64,000 bases of DNA from Pogona vitticeps (Eukaryota; Chordata; Lepidosauria; Squamata; Agamidae). Numbering within the stretch: position 1 is the stretch's first letter; each line of letters starts with the position of its first letter. The notes beneath the pieces are model-generated. The model saw nothing but the letters and a program-made list of their open reading frames with translations. It was not told where the DNA came from and did not search any database. The position numbers and the translations under genes were made by a program. This document shows positions 1 through 10,686 of the stretch, piece by piece. The DNA lies in NCBI RefSeq assembly GCF_051106095.1, contig NC_135786.1:214403001-214467000 (forward strand), in the 5' to 3' direction.

Positions 1-444
1 TGTTAAAAATAGTGATGAGTTTCACGTTCGCACAATTAATTCTGAAGTATGCATTTATTTTTTTCCAGACTTGTAGGAAGCAAGTTACAATAAATGGCCA
101 CCAGGGGACTGTTTGTTTTAGCATGCTGTCTTCTCCACCAATTAAAGCCATTGTGAATTTTAGAGCCAGTTTTAAAAGGGAGCATTTCAATTACTCAATA
201 GGAAACTAGAAAACTACTAAAAACATGTGACTTGAATCAGCTCAAATTAAAACTCTACATACTGTGGGGTTTTTTGAGAAATGTAGACAGGTTCTGAGTA
301 GCAATTGCTCTTAGGAATCATGATCAGCTGAGCTGATCTGCTGTCATAAGGATAACTAGATCACAATAGTCTCTATTTTTACTCTTTCTGTTTTATCCCT
401 CACTAGCTGGAATTATCTCACTTTAGACAGAAGTAGACTGATTA
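1..444. other. Unannotated intergenic sequence
   Basis: AT-rich sequence with no recognisable coding similarity, RNA gene or repeat. The one short open frame here has no family resemblance and looks like chance. Confidence 0.5.
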
Positions 445-1122
445 GATTAGGCACCCTTCAATCTCGAGAGACTATGGTAACATACTCTGTATGGAGGACT
501 TGAAACAGTGTCTAGTGTGGCTGAGAAGGCTAATTCGAGAGTGACAATCCCTTCCACACTGAAGACAAATACAATCTGTCTCCTGTTCAGTTCCCTGATT
601 TTGCTGCTTTTGGGACTGCCTCTTTGCCTCGGCCTGCTGGACAAGTGTCTCTTCAAAATGGGAGAGGCGGTGATGCAATGCCTGCCTCCAGGCTGAGCGC
701 TCAGATGTCAAGGTTTCCTATCTGTTGAGGTCCATTCCTAATGCCTTCAGATCCATATCCTTGTATCGCAGCTGTGGTCTCCCTCTGGGGCAATTTCCCT
801 GCACTAATTCTCCATACAGAAGATCTTTCAGAATCCGACCATCAGCATTCTCACAACATGCCCAAGCCAATGTAGACGTTGCTGTTTCAGTAATGTATAC
901 ATGCTGAATATTCCAGCTCATTCTAGAACTACTTTATTTGGAACTTTGTCCTGCCAGGTGATACCAAAAATGCGTTGGAGACAACGCATATGGAACGTGT
1001 TCAGCTTCCTCTCCTGCCGTGCACAAAGGGTCCAGGACTCACTGCAGTACAGGAGTCTGCTCATGACACAGGCTCTATGAACTAGGATCTTGGTATATGC
1101 CGTCAGCTTCTTAGACTGAAAC
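445..1122 (-). mobile_element. LINE 3' fragment with C-terminal zinc-knuckle-like motif
   Basis: On the minus strand this reads as the last part of a non-LTR retrotransposon reverse-transcriptase protein. Going 5' to 3' one sees a stretch like TWQDKV, then GRILKDLLYGELVQG, GRPQLRYKDM, a TSERSAWRQAL segment, and a terminal Cys/His cluster (CICLQCGRDCHSRISLLSHTRHC-like, split here by spacing CxxCxxxxHx7HxxxC). The series LLYGEL then GRPQLRYKD then CGRDCHSR is shared by a widespread vertebrate and invertebrate LINE lineage whose clade I cannot fix from sequence alone (RTE-related is my guess). The reading frame changes at least once, and the 5' end is truncated near 1122. A second fragment of the same lineage is at 46988-47220. 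Confidence 0.8.
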
Positions 1123-1414
1123 TAGAAAATAAAATTGTCACATTTACAATATGCAATTAAGACATTTCTAATTAAAGACAAAAATCCCCCCTGCTATTTA
1201 ACACTCTTCTGAATTGAGAAGGTGATGTGCATATCACATATGAGAAGAAATTAGAAGTCCGTTCAGTTATTTTATCTAGAATGAAGGTGTGAATTAGCCT
1301 GAACATTTTTCTATAGTAACAAATGAAAAGCACAACTTGCCTGTCCTAGTTCTCCCCTGCTCCCCACAACTGCAACTTCTGTGACAGACACTGAATAGAA
1401 CAGATCAGAAATAT
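1123..1414. other. Unannotated intergenic sequence
   Basis: No gene or repeat family recognised in this stretch. Confidence 0.4.
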
Positions 1415-1550
1415 GTTCTTAGAGCTTCAGAATCAGAAGGGACTGTATGGATCATCAAGTCCAGCCCCTGTCAAGGAGACACAATGGAGAATTAAACTCC
1501 CAACCTCTGGCTCTACAGCCAGATACCTAAACCACTGAGTCACCCATTAT
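1415..1550 (-). repeat. SINE fragment, tRNA head on minus strand
   Basis: The minus strand carries a B-box-like GGTTGGGAGTTTAATTC preceded by a tRNA-like ACCACTGAG/TTTAGGTATCTGG arm. The plus-strand phrase CTCCCAACCTCTGGCTCTAC recurs at about 46680 and 47222, which shows that this is a dispersed family. The part at 1415-1470 (GATCATCAAGTCCAGCCCC) is the other half of the same element. Confidence 0.65.
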
Positions 1551-1996
1551 GCACAGAGCTGCAAAAAAGAAAATCCACTGAAAAATCTTTTATTATGTTG
1601 GATGCAGATTTAATTGTCCTTAGCCTAGATCCATTAGCTCAAATGCCCATCTGATCATACCGTTACAGTGCTAGGCAACAGGATTTCAGCCTATGTTTGT
1701 GTTTACTTGCACAGAAATAAGTTCAAACAGAAGGGGTTCAGTAAATTGTTCTCCTCTTTCCTCTCTTGGGGAAGTTCAGCAGCAATCTTTGTTGATCTGC
1801 CAAAAGTACCTGGTCTCTGTCAATTATAGATTGGATCATCTATGCCCAGGACATGACTGACCTGATATGCTGATAGATGCCTATGCTGGTGACTGCAGCT
1901 TGTGTCTGCTGAGAAGTTTTTGAAATGCATGCCCAACTGGGGGTGTATGTACCAAGAGCTCATTCTTCATGTTTTTAACCTCATAATGCCAATCTT
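1551..1996. other. Unannotated intergenic sequence
   Basis: Nothing recognisable on either strand; short open frames here lack any family resemblance. Confidence 0.4.
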
Positions 1997-2132
1997 ATGG
2001 TGTGGGTGTGGAAAGCATGAACATCCAAATGTTGTTGGACTACAGCTACCACCAGTCCTAGCGAAAGTAGCCAAGGATGACAGACATATGCAGTCCAATA
2101 ACTTCTGGTGGCTTACAGGTTCCCCACCCCTG
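1997..2132. mobile_element. Small palindromic MITE (GGGGTGGGGAACCT-type ends)
   Basis: The right end GGTTCCCCACCCCTG is the reverse complement of a decayed left end near 1997-2015. The inside pairs TTGTTGGACTACAGCTACCA with TGGT and the distal AGTCCAATAA arm. Other copies with the same ends or core lie at about 21455-21555, 35139-35232 and 47335-47435. Short length, inverted symmetry and no coding capacity fit a non-autonomous DNA transposon, probably hAT-like; I see no clear target duplication at this copy. Confidence 0.65.
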
Positions 2133-2261
2133 CTTACACAATTCAATTGAGATGAGTATATGTTATAGTAACAAGAATCCATTTGCTACATATGATCAGA
2201 AAAAAAGGAAGCTGAAGTTTTGCACATGGTTGCCTATGATTAAAAAGCACACTTGCTCCCC

Positions 2262-2345
2262 CAGTGGGTTTTGATGGCTAAGTGGGGATTCAAACTGTTT
2301 GCCAGAGTCCTAGTCAATCACTCTATCCACTGCATCACACTGGGA
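2262..2345 (-). repeat. SINE family A fragment (tRNA head)
   Basis: Reverse complement starts with a CCCAGTGTGATGCAGTGGAT A-box-like stretch and carries GTTTGAATCCCC as a B-box. It matches the heads of the family A copies at 4278, 17149, 48497 and 60657. Confidence 0.65.
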
Positions 2346-2373
2346 ATCACCCTGGCATTCAGATAAGGACCAG

Positions 2374-2466
2374 AAAGATCTGGATTTGAATCTTCACTCA
2401 GTCATAAACATTACTGGGTGACTGTGAGTCATTGACTATCTTTCATACTTAACCCAACTCACATGC
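2374..2466 (+). repeat. SINE family A fragment, opposite orientation
   Basis: Contains GATCTGGATTTGAATCTTCA followed by a CACTCAGTCAT...ACTGGGTGACTGTGAGTC body, the part that follows the tRNA head in family A. It lies just downstream of an inverted fragment of the same family at 2262-2345. Confidence 0.6.
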
Positions 2467-3870
2467 ATTTTGTTAAGAGAGAACTAGGAATATGTGTCGC
2501 TTCTTGGAAGAAGATAAAGTATAAAACATAACACGTAGTGTACATATAAAATGTTTTGCAGCATGGGCAGGGAGCCTTTAAGCTTTAGGGCCTCAAGCAA
2601 CCCTCAAGCCTATCTCACATGGCCCTCAACCTCAAATCAAAAGCTGTCTCCAACTGGCTATATACAACTATCATCCTTGAAGCAAGTGCCTCAGCCATGC
2701 TTTAAAATCCCTGTTCAAGTGATCAGTTTCAATCCCAGATCAGTAGATGGAGAGAGGAAAAGATCATGTTGAGTGGAGAAGGTTGTGGCAGAAGAAGAGA
2801 GAAAAGAAGGGGTAGCTTGCCGACTTTTGGCTCTGGCTTCGTCTACCATTGGCTTTAGTCTCCCTCATCTCTGACATGGGGCTACTGACAAGTTACCCCC
2901 CCCCCCCGCAAAGGAATGAACCGACAGGGAAAAAGGCTGTCCAGACCTATCAGAGTTCTCAGCTGAAGATGACAGAAGTGCCTTTGGCAGGTGTTCTCAA
3001 ACTATCCCAGTGAGACTATCCAGTTGTACAAATGCAACATGTTAATTGGCCAGAATTTCAACAAGGAGCCTAGGAATGGACAGTCCAGAGCAAATGTTTA
3101 TCTATCATAACCACATAGACTGATGGAAAGCTACAGGCTCTCAAGTAGAGGTGCTAGGACAGAATTTGCATAAGCTACTTTGTTGACTACAGTTCCCGGA
3201 ATTCCCAAGGTGATGTGGATGCTGTGGTCCAAAAACATAGCAACTTGAAGCAACCCCTCCCTTTTGGTTAAAAAATAATAGGGTATTGTAATGAACTATA
3301 CCACCATCCATTTATATAAAGAAAAATTACAAAAGACTCACCAGTTTCCAATGTGTTTTCTCACGGCCACTAAACAACCACTGTATCAGTATGATCTTCC
3401 TCATGTGTATTCAGCTTGTGAAAGACATAAAAGAGAGATGAGTCATGGCAGAAAGAGATGTAGAGAGAAAGGTCACTGTGTGTCTAAATAATCTGAAAAA
3501 GAAGAAATGGTCTCCTCTCTGGACCACAATTAAATTTCACTCATAAGTACATTGATGCTGGGCAATGAGGAAAGAGAAAGACTGGTCTGTATTATTATCC
3601 AGCTGCCTATATGATGATCTGTTATTGGGAGAGGGGGTTATGCTTCCCATCTCCAAATCCCAAGGGCATCTTCCAAAATCCCACAATGCAATAAAGCAAT
3701 TTAAAGTGTATTAACTGAAACCTACAAAAATATAGCAAGAGAGTAAAATCATAGTCTAAGAACAAAACAAACATATCAAAGAAAAATGAATCAAATTAAA
3801 TTGTAAATCCAACAAAACCAAAAATAAGAGTCTTTGCACTGTGCCAAAATTGGTCCATAGTAGCTCCAGG
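2467..3870. other. Unannotated intergenic sequence with minor repeats
   Basis: Holds a poly-C run at about 2898-2908 and a short MITE-like piece near 3160-3245 (GACTACAGTTCCCGGAATTCC core with an inverted GGTCCAAAAA arm). Otherwise I see no gene, RNA or named repeat. Confidence 0.4.
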
Positions 3871-4277
3871 AAGGATGACCGGCAAAGAATTGATGCTTTT
3901 TGAATTGTGGTGCTGGAGGAGGCTCTTGAGAGTCTTCTGGACTGCAAGGAGAACAAACCTATCCATTCTGAAAGAAATCAACCCTGAGTGCTCACTGGAA
4001 GGACAGATCCTGAAGCTGAGGCTCCAATACTTCGGCCATCTCATGAGAAGAGAAGACTCCCTGGAAAAGACCCTGATGCTGGGAAAATGTGAGGGCAAGA
4101 GGAGAAGGGGACAACAGAGGATGAGATGGTTGGACAGTGTCATCGAAGCTACCAACATGAATTTGACCCAACTCCGGGAGGCAGTGGAAGACAGAAGGGC
4201 CTGGCGTGCTCTGGTCCATGGGGTCACGAAGAGTCCGACACAACTTAATGACTAAACAACAACAACAACAACAATAC
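3871..4277 (+). mobile_element. BovB (RTE clade) LINE 3' end
   Basis: An open frame at 3875-4255 encodes the C-terminus of the BovB reverse-transcriptase protein: LWCWRRLLRVFWTARRTN, then LQYFGHLMRREDSLEKTLML, RRRGQQRMRWLDSV and the end RAWRALVHGVTKSPTQLND. It is followed directly by a stop and a CAACAACAACAA tail, the normal BovB 3' end. The copy is 5'-truncated but its last 126 codons remain open, which suggests modest age. BovB is abundant in squamates and ruminants and is the usual partner supplying the tail of squamate SINEs. Confidence 0.93.
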
Positions 4278-4447
4278 CCATTGTCGTGTAGTGGATAGAG
4301 TGACACACTAGGAGGAGACCTGGGTTCAAATCCATCTTTGGGGATGGTGGCAAGACTCGTAGACCCACTGCTTAAGTTTCACACTTACCTCCAATGCCCT
4401 ATGAGAGCTGTTGTAAACCAGTTCTGACTTGATGACATAGAACACAT
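4278..4447 (+). repeat. SINE family A, near full length
   Basis: A tRNA-like head (GTCGTGTAGTGGATAGAGTG, then CCTGGGTTCAAATCC as the B-box) is followed by a body ending TTCTGACTTGATGACATAGA. The tail is the reverse complement of the GTGCCGTCAAGTTGGAACT start of the copy at 60657. It sits immediately after the CAA tail of the BovB fragment. Confidence 0.8.
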
Positions 4448-5016
4448 GAATCTATGCCTCCAAAATGAAAAGAGTACTATTGACTCAGGAAGTGTGTGAG
4501 CGTGGTGCACCTCAATCCCATTAATACCTCACAGTGCACAGATAAAGTGGTTGGTTCAAATACAGAAACTCCCATGTTAAGCTCTGGATTTAGTGAGATC
4601 AGAAAGCAGGAGGATTTGGGTGTAATCCAGAACATGTAGAAGGGCTTCCACTATCACCAAAGCTATTCTGCCAAAAGACAAGAGACTCACCTTCACTTCG
4701 AGAAACTGAGAAGCATTTTGGATCTTTGGCTCACTGTCTATTTTCCATCCCTGGCTTTTCCGGTAATGACCTCTCTCCATCCTGGTGTTATCTGGACAAA
4801 ACCTTGGCACACAGGCACAACCATGATTTTGGAGAATTAGAGTGAAATTTGCATTGCTTACAGTAGAAAAATCATCCCCACATTAAAATGCTAGATAGAG
4901 GATACAGTATTGGATACAGATTGTGATTCATCCCCAGACACACACTTCTAGGGCAAAATCTACATTCCAAAAATTACATTCTGTCTTGGGTCCTTTGAGG
5001 AGAAAGTGGTGTAAAA
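4448..5016. other. Unannotated intergenic sequence
   Basis: No recognisable gene or repeat. Short minus-strand open frames around 4577-4810 have no family resemblance. Confidence 0.4.
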
Positions 5017-5265
5017 ACGTTTTTAATTAATTAATTAATTAAACGTATTTGTTAAAACATTATATCCTACTTTCCCCTCAAACCACAAGGTAGTGTGCAA
5101 GGTTTCCTTCTCGCTTTACCCTCAGAATAATCCTTGTGGTAAATTAGGCTGAGAGAGTGTTATTAGATTAAGGTCACCCAGAAAGTTTCGTGGCTAAGTG
5201 GGGATTTAAACCCAGGTCTCCAGAGTCTTAGGCCAACACTCTAGCCACTATAGCATATTAGCTTT
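5017..5265 (-). repeat. tRNA-headed SINE with LINE-like tail
   Basis: On the minus strand a tRNA head (GTGGCTAGAGTGTTGGCCTA, CCTGGGTTTAAATCCCC B-box) is followed by an AAGGTCAC/AGCCTAATTTACCACAAGG body and a tail (TTGTGGTTTGAGGGGAAAGT) ending in a TTAA-type short tandem repeat. Near full length. A decayed relative is at about 21120-21300. Confidence 0.75.
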
Positions 5266-5329
5266 TAGTCACATCTGATGATCCAGGTGAGTTTAGTGGA
5301 TTTGAGTCCCTTTTTAGTTAATAAACAAG

Positions 5330-5790
5330 TTGCAACCATTCTTGAACAGGGATAGTGGACCTATGGTAACCTTAAGGCTGGACTATTGCAATATGCCATA
5401 TGTGGGGCTGCCCTTTAGGCTGATCCAGAAGCCGCAACTGATGCTGAATGATTTTGCTAGCCTTGTGGATGAGGCAACACATAACACCTTTGATGAAGCA
5501 ATTGCAGCCACTTTGCTACTGGGCCAAGTTTCAGGTTTTGTAACTTGTTTGTAACATCCTGATACACCCTGACACCAAATTATCTGGAGGACAACCTTCT
5601 CCTTGTAGACCACTCCTGAGCCCTCAAAATCATGTGGAAAGCCCTCCTAGTGGTACCACCTGCTTCTCTGGAAGTCTTCTCTGCAGCCATTTGGGGGCCA
5701 AACATTTAGAGTTTCTTCCCTCAGAGATTTCATGTGCTCCTTACATGCTTAGTCTTAGGACCATATTGAAAATGTAAGTATTTAGAAAGC
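5330..5790 (+). mobile_element. L2-like LINE remnant, heavily decayed
   Basis: The frame at 5370-5450 reads LDYCNMPYVGLPFRLIQKPQ, the conserved C-terminal reverse-transcriptase motif of L2/CR1-group elements (usual form LDYCN-LY-GLPL). Downstream, in other frames, phrases such as PPSGTTCFSGS match the end of the same protein. Several stops and frameshifts. Other copies: 13660-13800, 20750-21010, 23190-24475, 28590-29592 and 50890-51337. Confidence 0.7.
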
Positions 5791-6369
5791 CTTCTTTCTA
5801 TAATCTATTTACATCATATATCTCATGGACTACACAGACATTGCATGTTAATTTTTGTATTATGAATATTTTGTTGTCTGTTTGTGTTCTGCATATATTC
5901 TATTGTGTATTGTGTCTATTATATATTTCATGTTACTGCACACCACCATATGAAGAAGGCAGAGTTGTTAATTACAGACTTGTTTGGCTTGGGTGGATGA
6001 GCTGCCTTTAGGTGAGACATAAAGACCCAGTTAACTGGTAGGCATCAATGCACGTTGGGAATGTAAAGACTAATGGCCTAATAATTGACCTCTTGTGTGT
6101 GTGCTTGTCTCTATGTGTTTCAGAGAAAGGGAGGGCGGAAGGTCGTACTTTTGATTTCTCCCATTCATTCATTCATTCCTGCCTGCAGGGACTAGGTCTC
6201 CTCCTGACTGGCTCGACAAAACACACCCATTTTCTGTCTGTGGCAGGTTGATAACCCAGCGGGTCACGCACAGGCTCCCAGTGTCGATGTGGGTAGCCCA
6301 CCCTTTTTCCCTGGGCAACATAACGTCTTGCAAACTTGGGACTTTTTAAAGAAAAGGAGTCAGCAAATT
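5791..6369. other. Upstream flank of KCNS2, unannotated
   Basis: AT-rich DNA, possibly including decayed 3' UTR of the preceding LINE, that grades into more GC-rich sequence after about 6120. No gene is seen. Confidence 0.4.
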
Positions 6370-7163
6370 AAAGAGAGGAAAGGAGCGCGGGGTGACCATT
6401 GATTGACTGACTGATTAATTGATTGATCCGCACGCCGGCTGCATTGCCATGTCGAGGCAGGGAGTGGGGAGGAACGTGGCTTGGCGATGACGGGAAAATT
6501 CAATCCCAGACACGAGGACGGCTCGGTCTTGTGTAAACGGACCTACTTAAACACACGCACACACACAGAGCAGCCCCCTCCGCCGCCCCCGCCCCCCACC
6601 AGGAGGGTGAATGCACCGGGCTGTGGGTCCCCATCGCAGGTACTTTTCAGCCTGCAGCTGGACCCAAGGCAAAGCAGGCGGCTCCCACCTGGGGATCGGT
6701 GCGCGGGAGCGGCGGCGGCCGTGGCAGGTGGGGGGGGGAGGCAGGCGCTCACTCTCCAGGCAGAGTTTGGCGGGGGAAGTGGGGGGGGGCTGCCGGTGGT
6801 CGCCATGACTGGTGCTGCTGCCGCAGCTGCCGCTTCTGCCTGGAGCTGAGTCGGGAGGCGCGGCAGGCGAGGAAGGCGCTGTCCATTCAGCACCACGGCG
6901 CCGCCACCGCCGCTTCGCTTCGGGGAGTAGCCCAACTCCAAAGCGCCGCTGATCCAAGCTGTAGTTGCCTTACTCCGTGGGGAAGAGGGGAATCCACACT
7001 GTTTATCTGCCTCTGTCAGAACCCAGGTTCGACAGCGATCGGTGCTCGGAAACGAAGGCATCATCATCATCCTGGAGGGAGGACCCCGCCCCAGAGATGC
7101 AGGCGAGGTGCTTAGGCAAGTTTCATGCTCCTAAGCAGGATCGGAGCAACAGCAGCTCTTGAG
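6370..7163 (+). promoter_or_regulatory. KCNS2: CpG-rich promoter block and non-coding exon 1 of KCNS2 (inferred)
   Basis: Base composition changes sharply: G and C dominate and CpG is frequent, with GGCGGCGGCC, CCGCCACCGCCGCTTCGC and several G-runs. The block ends in a strong splice donor, GAG at 7161-7163 followed by GTAAAG. KCNS2 in other vertebrates has a non-coding first exon followed by an exon holding the whole coding sequence, and this arrangement fits. I cannot fix the transcription start; no obvious TATA box is visible. Long open frames inside this block come from GC richness and are not taken as genes. Confidence 0.75.
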
Positions 7164-7820
7164 GTAAAGAGGGAGCGGGTCTCGTTGACGGGGTTAACCT
7201 TTTTTTGGGGGGCGGGGGAGGTTGAATCGGAGTGGGAACCGGGTGAAGGGCTGGAAATCATCTGCTTTCCCAATTCTTTCCTATGGTGGAGAAGGGCTTA
7301 CTTTGTAAGCCTGAGAGGTGAAGGAAAAGCCCCAAAGGCACCTGCCTTGTCGCCAAAGCTCTACGACTTTAGGGAAAGAGGCTCTTGGTGTTTCACCTGG
7401 CACGGGGGAGCTGTTTTGGCTGCTCACCCCATCATTAAAACCCATGCCCTATTTCTGGTTTTTGCTCCACTCCACAGCAAGGAGGGGCTTTGACAGTCAA
7501 GAGCTACGTGTGGTATTGTGTCAGCTCCAGCACTGCCAAAAGGATGAGCGGAGAAAGAAAAGAGAGGAAGGTTAAGGAAATATAAGGTATTAATTTGTAA
7601 TTTGTTCTGAATCCACCATATTCTCTGCTGTACCTAAGGACAAAAGCTACATTTCATAGAAAGGACCTGATAGCACAGCAATTTGAAGGGGCATAATGTG
7701 TTGTGTGTGCAATTGTATCTGATCCAAACAAAATTGGGGAGGGGGATGCAGATCTCTTGGCTAAAAGTGATTACTTCCTTTAATTATTCCATAGGTTTCC
7801 ACTCTCCCTACCCTCTACAG
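7164..7820 (+). other. KCNS2: KCNS2 intron 1 (inferred)
   Basis: Begins GTAAAGAGGG after exon 1 and ends with a pyrimidine-rich tract and acceptor (CTCTCCCTACCCTCTACAG), followed at 7821 by the exon that carries the start codon. It is 657 bp long. No repeat is recognised inside it. RNA evidence would confirm both sites. Confidence 0.65.
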
Positions 7821-7838
7821 ATTTAGAAGACGTTCACT

Positions 7839-9272
7839 ATGACGGGGCTCAGTCTAAGGGATTTATCCGATGTTGATTTTGAAGATAATGAGATCAGCAT
7901 CAATGTTGGAGGATTTAAGAAGAAGATGAGATCCAACACCTTGCTGAGATTCCCTGAAACACGGCTGGGTAAACTGCTGAGCTGCAATTCAAAGGAATCA
8001 ATTCTTGAGCTTTGTGATGATTACGATGATGCTAAGAATGAATTCTACTTTGATAGGAACCCCGAACTTTTCCCTTATGTATTACATTTTTACAACACTG
8101 GGAAGCTGCATGTGATGGGGGAGCTCTGTGTCTTTTCCTTCAGCCAAGAGATTGAATATTGGGGCATCAATGAATTCTTCATTGATTCTTGCTGCAGTTA
8201 CAGCTATCATGGGAGGAAAATGGAACCAGATCAGGAAAAGTGGGAAGACCACAGTGACCAGGAAAGCACTAGCTCTTCATTTGATGAGATCTTGGCCTTC
8301 TACAACGATGCTGCTAAGTTTGACAATCAACCATTTGGGAAAGTCAGGCGACAGCTATGGCTCGCTTTAGACAACCCTGGCTATTCAGTCCTAAGCCGAA
8401 TATTCAGTGTCCTTTCCATAATGGTTGTTCTTGGATCCATAGTAACCATGTGCCTCAACAGCCTCTCTGACTTTCAGATTATGAACAACAATGGGAATTT
8501 GGAAGAAGACCCTCGATTTGAAATTGTAGAACATTTTGGCATTGCATGGTTCACCTTTGAGCTTGTGGCAAGGTTTGCAGTGGCCCCAGACTTCTTGAAG
8601 TTCTTTAAGCATGCACTGAATCTGATTGACCTCATGTCCATCCTTCCATTTTATATCACTCTAATTGTTAACCTGGTAGTGGAAAGTAGCCCCGCTTTAG
8701 CTAATTTGGGTAGAGTAGCCCAAGTTCTGAGACTGATGAGAATATTTCGCATCTTAAAACTTGCTCGGCACTCAACAGGCCTCAGATCTCTGGGAGCCAC
8801 CCTCAAGTATAGCTACAGAGAAGTAGGGCTTCTCCTGCTTTACCTCTCAGTTGGAATCTCTATATTCTCTGTAGTGGCCTATACCATTGAAAAAGAAGAA
8901 AACAGGGCCTTAGAGACCATCCCTGCTTGCTGGTGGTGGGCTACTGTTAGTATGACCACGGTTGGTTATGGAGATGTTGTCCCCATGACCACTGCAGGCA
9001 GGCTGACAGCTTCTGCCTGCATCCTGGCTGGCATCTTGGTAGTAGTCCTCCCTATCACACTCATTTTCAACAAATTCTCTCATTTCTATAGGCGTCAAAA
9101 GCAGCTAGAAAGTGCAATGAGGAGTTGTGATTTTGGGGATGGGATGAAAGTGGTTCCTTCAGTCAATTTAAGGGACTATTATGCCTACAAAGTTAAATCC
9201 CTTATGGCTAGTCTCACAAACATGAGCAGGAGCACACCCAGTGAACTAAGTCTGAATGATTCATTGCATTAG
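7839..9272 (+). CDS. KCNS2: Kv9.2, silent voltage-gated potassium channel subunit
   Basis: Intact single-exon coding sequence of 477 aa, the same length as mammalian KCNS2 and very similar throughout, including the terminal PSELSLNDSL. KCNS proteins do not form channels alone; they join Kv2.1/Kv2.2 tetramers at the plasma membrane and alter gating. Visible parts: T1 domain about residues 19-120 with the zinc motif H91-x5-C97-x20-C118-C119; S1 about 183-205; S2 about 228-249; S3 about 258-279; S4 about 292-312 with R298, R301, R304, K307 and R310 at every third position; S5 about 327-350; selectivity filter TVGYGD at 374-379; S6 about 388-414. S6 has P405-I-T where conducting Kv1-Kv4 channels have PxP, a known mark of silent subunits. 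The start is supported by A at -3 and an in-frame stop at 7824-7826, just inside the exon. Confidence 0.98.
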   Translation: MTGLSLRDLSDVDFEDNEISINVGGFKKKMRSNTLLRFPETRLGKLLSCNSKESILELCDDYDDAKNEFYFDRNPELFPYVLHFYNTGKLHVMGELCVFSFSQEIEYWGINEFFIDSCCSYSYHGRKMEPDQEKWEDHSDQESTSSSFDEILAFYNDAAKFDNQPFGKVRRQLWLALDNPGYSVLSRIFSVLSIMVVLGSIVTMCLNSLSDFQIMNNNGNLEEDPRFEIVEHFGIAWFTFELVARFAVAPDFLKFFKHALNLIDLMSILPFYITLIVNLVVESSPALANLGRVAQVLRLMRIFRILKLARHSTGLRSLGATLKYSYREVGLLLLYLSVGISIFSVVAYTIEKEENRALETIPACWWWATVSMTTVGYGDVVPMTTAGRLTASACILAGILVVVLPITLIFNKFSHFYRRQKQLESAMRSCDFGDGMKVVPSVNLRDYYAYKVKSLMASLTNMSRSTPSELSLNDSLH

Positions 9273-10686
9273 GCTCTGGTCTGAAGAATTATTTGCATGA
9301 TGGAAAACCAAGAGTTGTATCTGTGTTTGTTGTTGCTCTCACCCCAAGGTCTAATGTTGTTGATAATTCCCCAGGGAACAGATGGTCCACATAACCATTT
9401 TTTCCACTGCAAGACATCCTTTTTTTGTGAAAACAAAAACAACAAAACTTTTGGTAAAATCTACATATGCACTGGTGTTGTGAATGGTTCATCAGGCATC
9501 CAGACAACATAAATTTTGAAGCTCACTTGGTTTGCACTGCATTTCAGGTGGAATTACTTTTGGAATTGTCACAAAGCCTAGATGCATATGAACTAACAAG
9601 CATATGCAAAGGCCCATGCAATGGAAAAGATGGTTACACAAAGCCACTTACCTTGGCAGTCCTGAAGAAGATGAATTTTAGTTACAGGTTGGCACTTAGT
9701 GGATCTTCATCCAGCTGCTCAGAAACAGTTTTCCTGTTTTCTCTGTGCAGCACATTGTTGTCTGTTGACGTTAGTACTGGTGGTGCTGTGCTTCTTTGCC
9801 ACACATGCATTTTACTTAAGAAGTCCCTGTCTAAAATGAATGCTTCCAGAAAGGTAACCAAAAGAATAATTACCTGAAGAATTGGAAAAGTGGTTACTCC
9901 AGTTCCATGCACATTGTGATACAGGAGACATTACAAGCTCTATTTTTTAAAAAAAACTTGCCACAAACATACTTTGCTAACTAAATGATAATTCACTTCT
10001 GCCCCCACTGCCCTCTTAAACGTAATGATGTTGTAACTATAATCGTACAACCATGATTGAGTTTAAAATTCACAAGCAGCTGGTATTGATTTTCAGTTGT
10101 GTGGTACCTTAAACCTAACAAAAACCAAAGTCTGTCAACTATGAGGAGAAGGTGATCGCCATGGGGGGAAGGGGGAAAGTGCAAACACTCCCCCCATCCC
10201 ACTTGAATGCTGTATTTGAACTGGACTGATTTTCTTACATACCCAGATTCATTGTGTTTCAATTTCTTGATGATCCTTGATTAAGGAACCATTCCTTGCC
10301 ACTGGCTATGGTGGCAAATGTGATTAGAGTTGCACACCAACCACATCAGGAGAGTGGTACTTTGTCCAACTCTTGTCTAGACTCGGAGGGTGTAGAGCCA
10401 GGGTAAGAGACATGTGGTCCTTCAGAGGTTGCCGAATGAAATTCTCATCTGCTCTACTTAGCACAGCAAGAGGTAAGGGATGATGAGAGTTGTAGTTTAA
10501 CGACATCTGAAGGGCTCAGGTTTTCCATTCCTGGCCCAGAATGAAAGAATATCAAGAAAGTGTGATGATGCTGGGAATGACTTTAGATCCAAAGGTAGAC
10601 AGATAGATATGAAATATCCTAGGGTTTTTTTTAAAGGATCATGTGATAATGGCATATTCCTCTTCCATCTCAGGCTTACTAATAAA
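9273..10686 (+). other. KCNS2: KCNS2 3' UTR (inferred extent)
   Basis: The first canonical AATAAA on the + strand after the stop codon is at 10681-10686, which would give a 3' UTR of about 1.4 kb. A MITE-like palindromic piece lies at about 10400-10540 (AGAGTTGTAGTTTAACGACA core), so the true transcript end may be earlier or later. No other gene is seen here. Confidence 0.4.

Noticed and set aside
3796-4306. Minus-strand open frames of 104-143 codons
   Set aside because: They are the antisense of the BovB reverse-transcriptase end, which reads clearly on the plus strand.
6481-7115. Several long overlapping open frames on both strands in the KCNS2 promoter block
   Set aside because: GC-rich sequence lacks stop codons by composition; translations are Pro/Gly/Arg/Ala-rich and resemble no protein, and the block fits a CpG-rich promoter with a non-coding exon.
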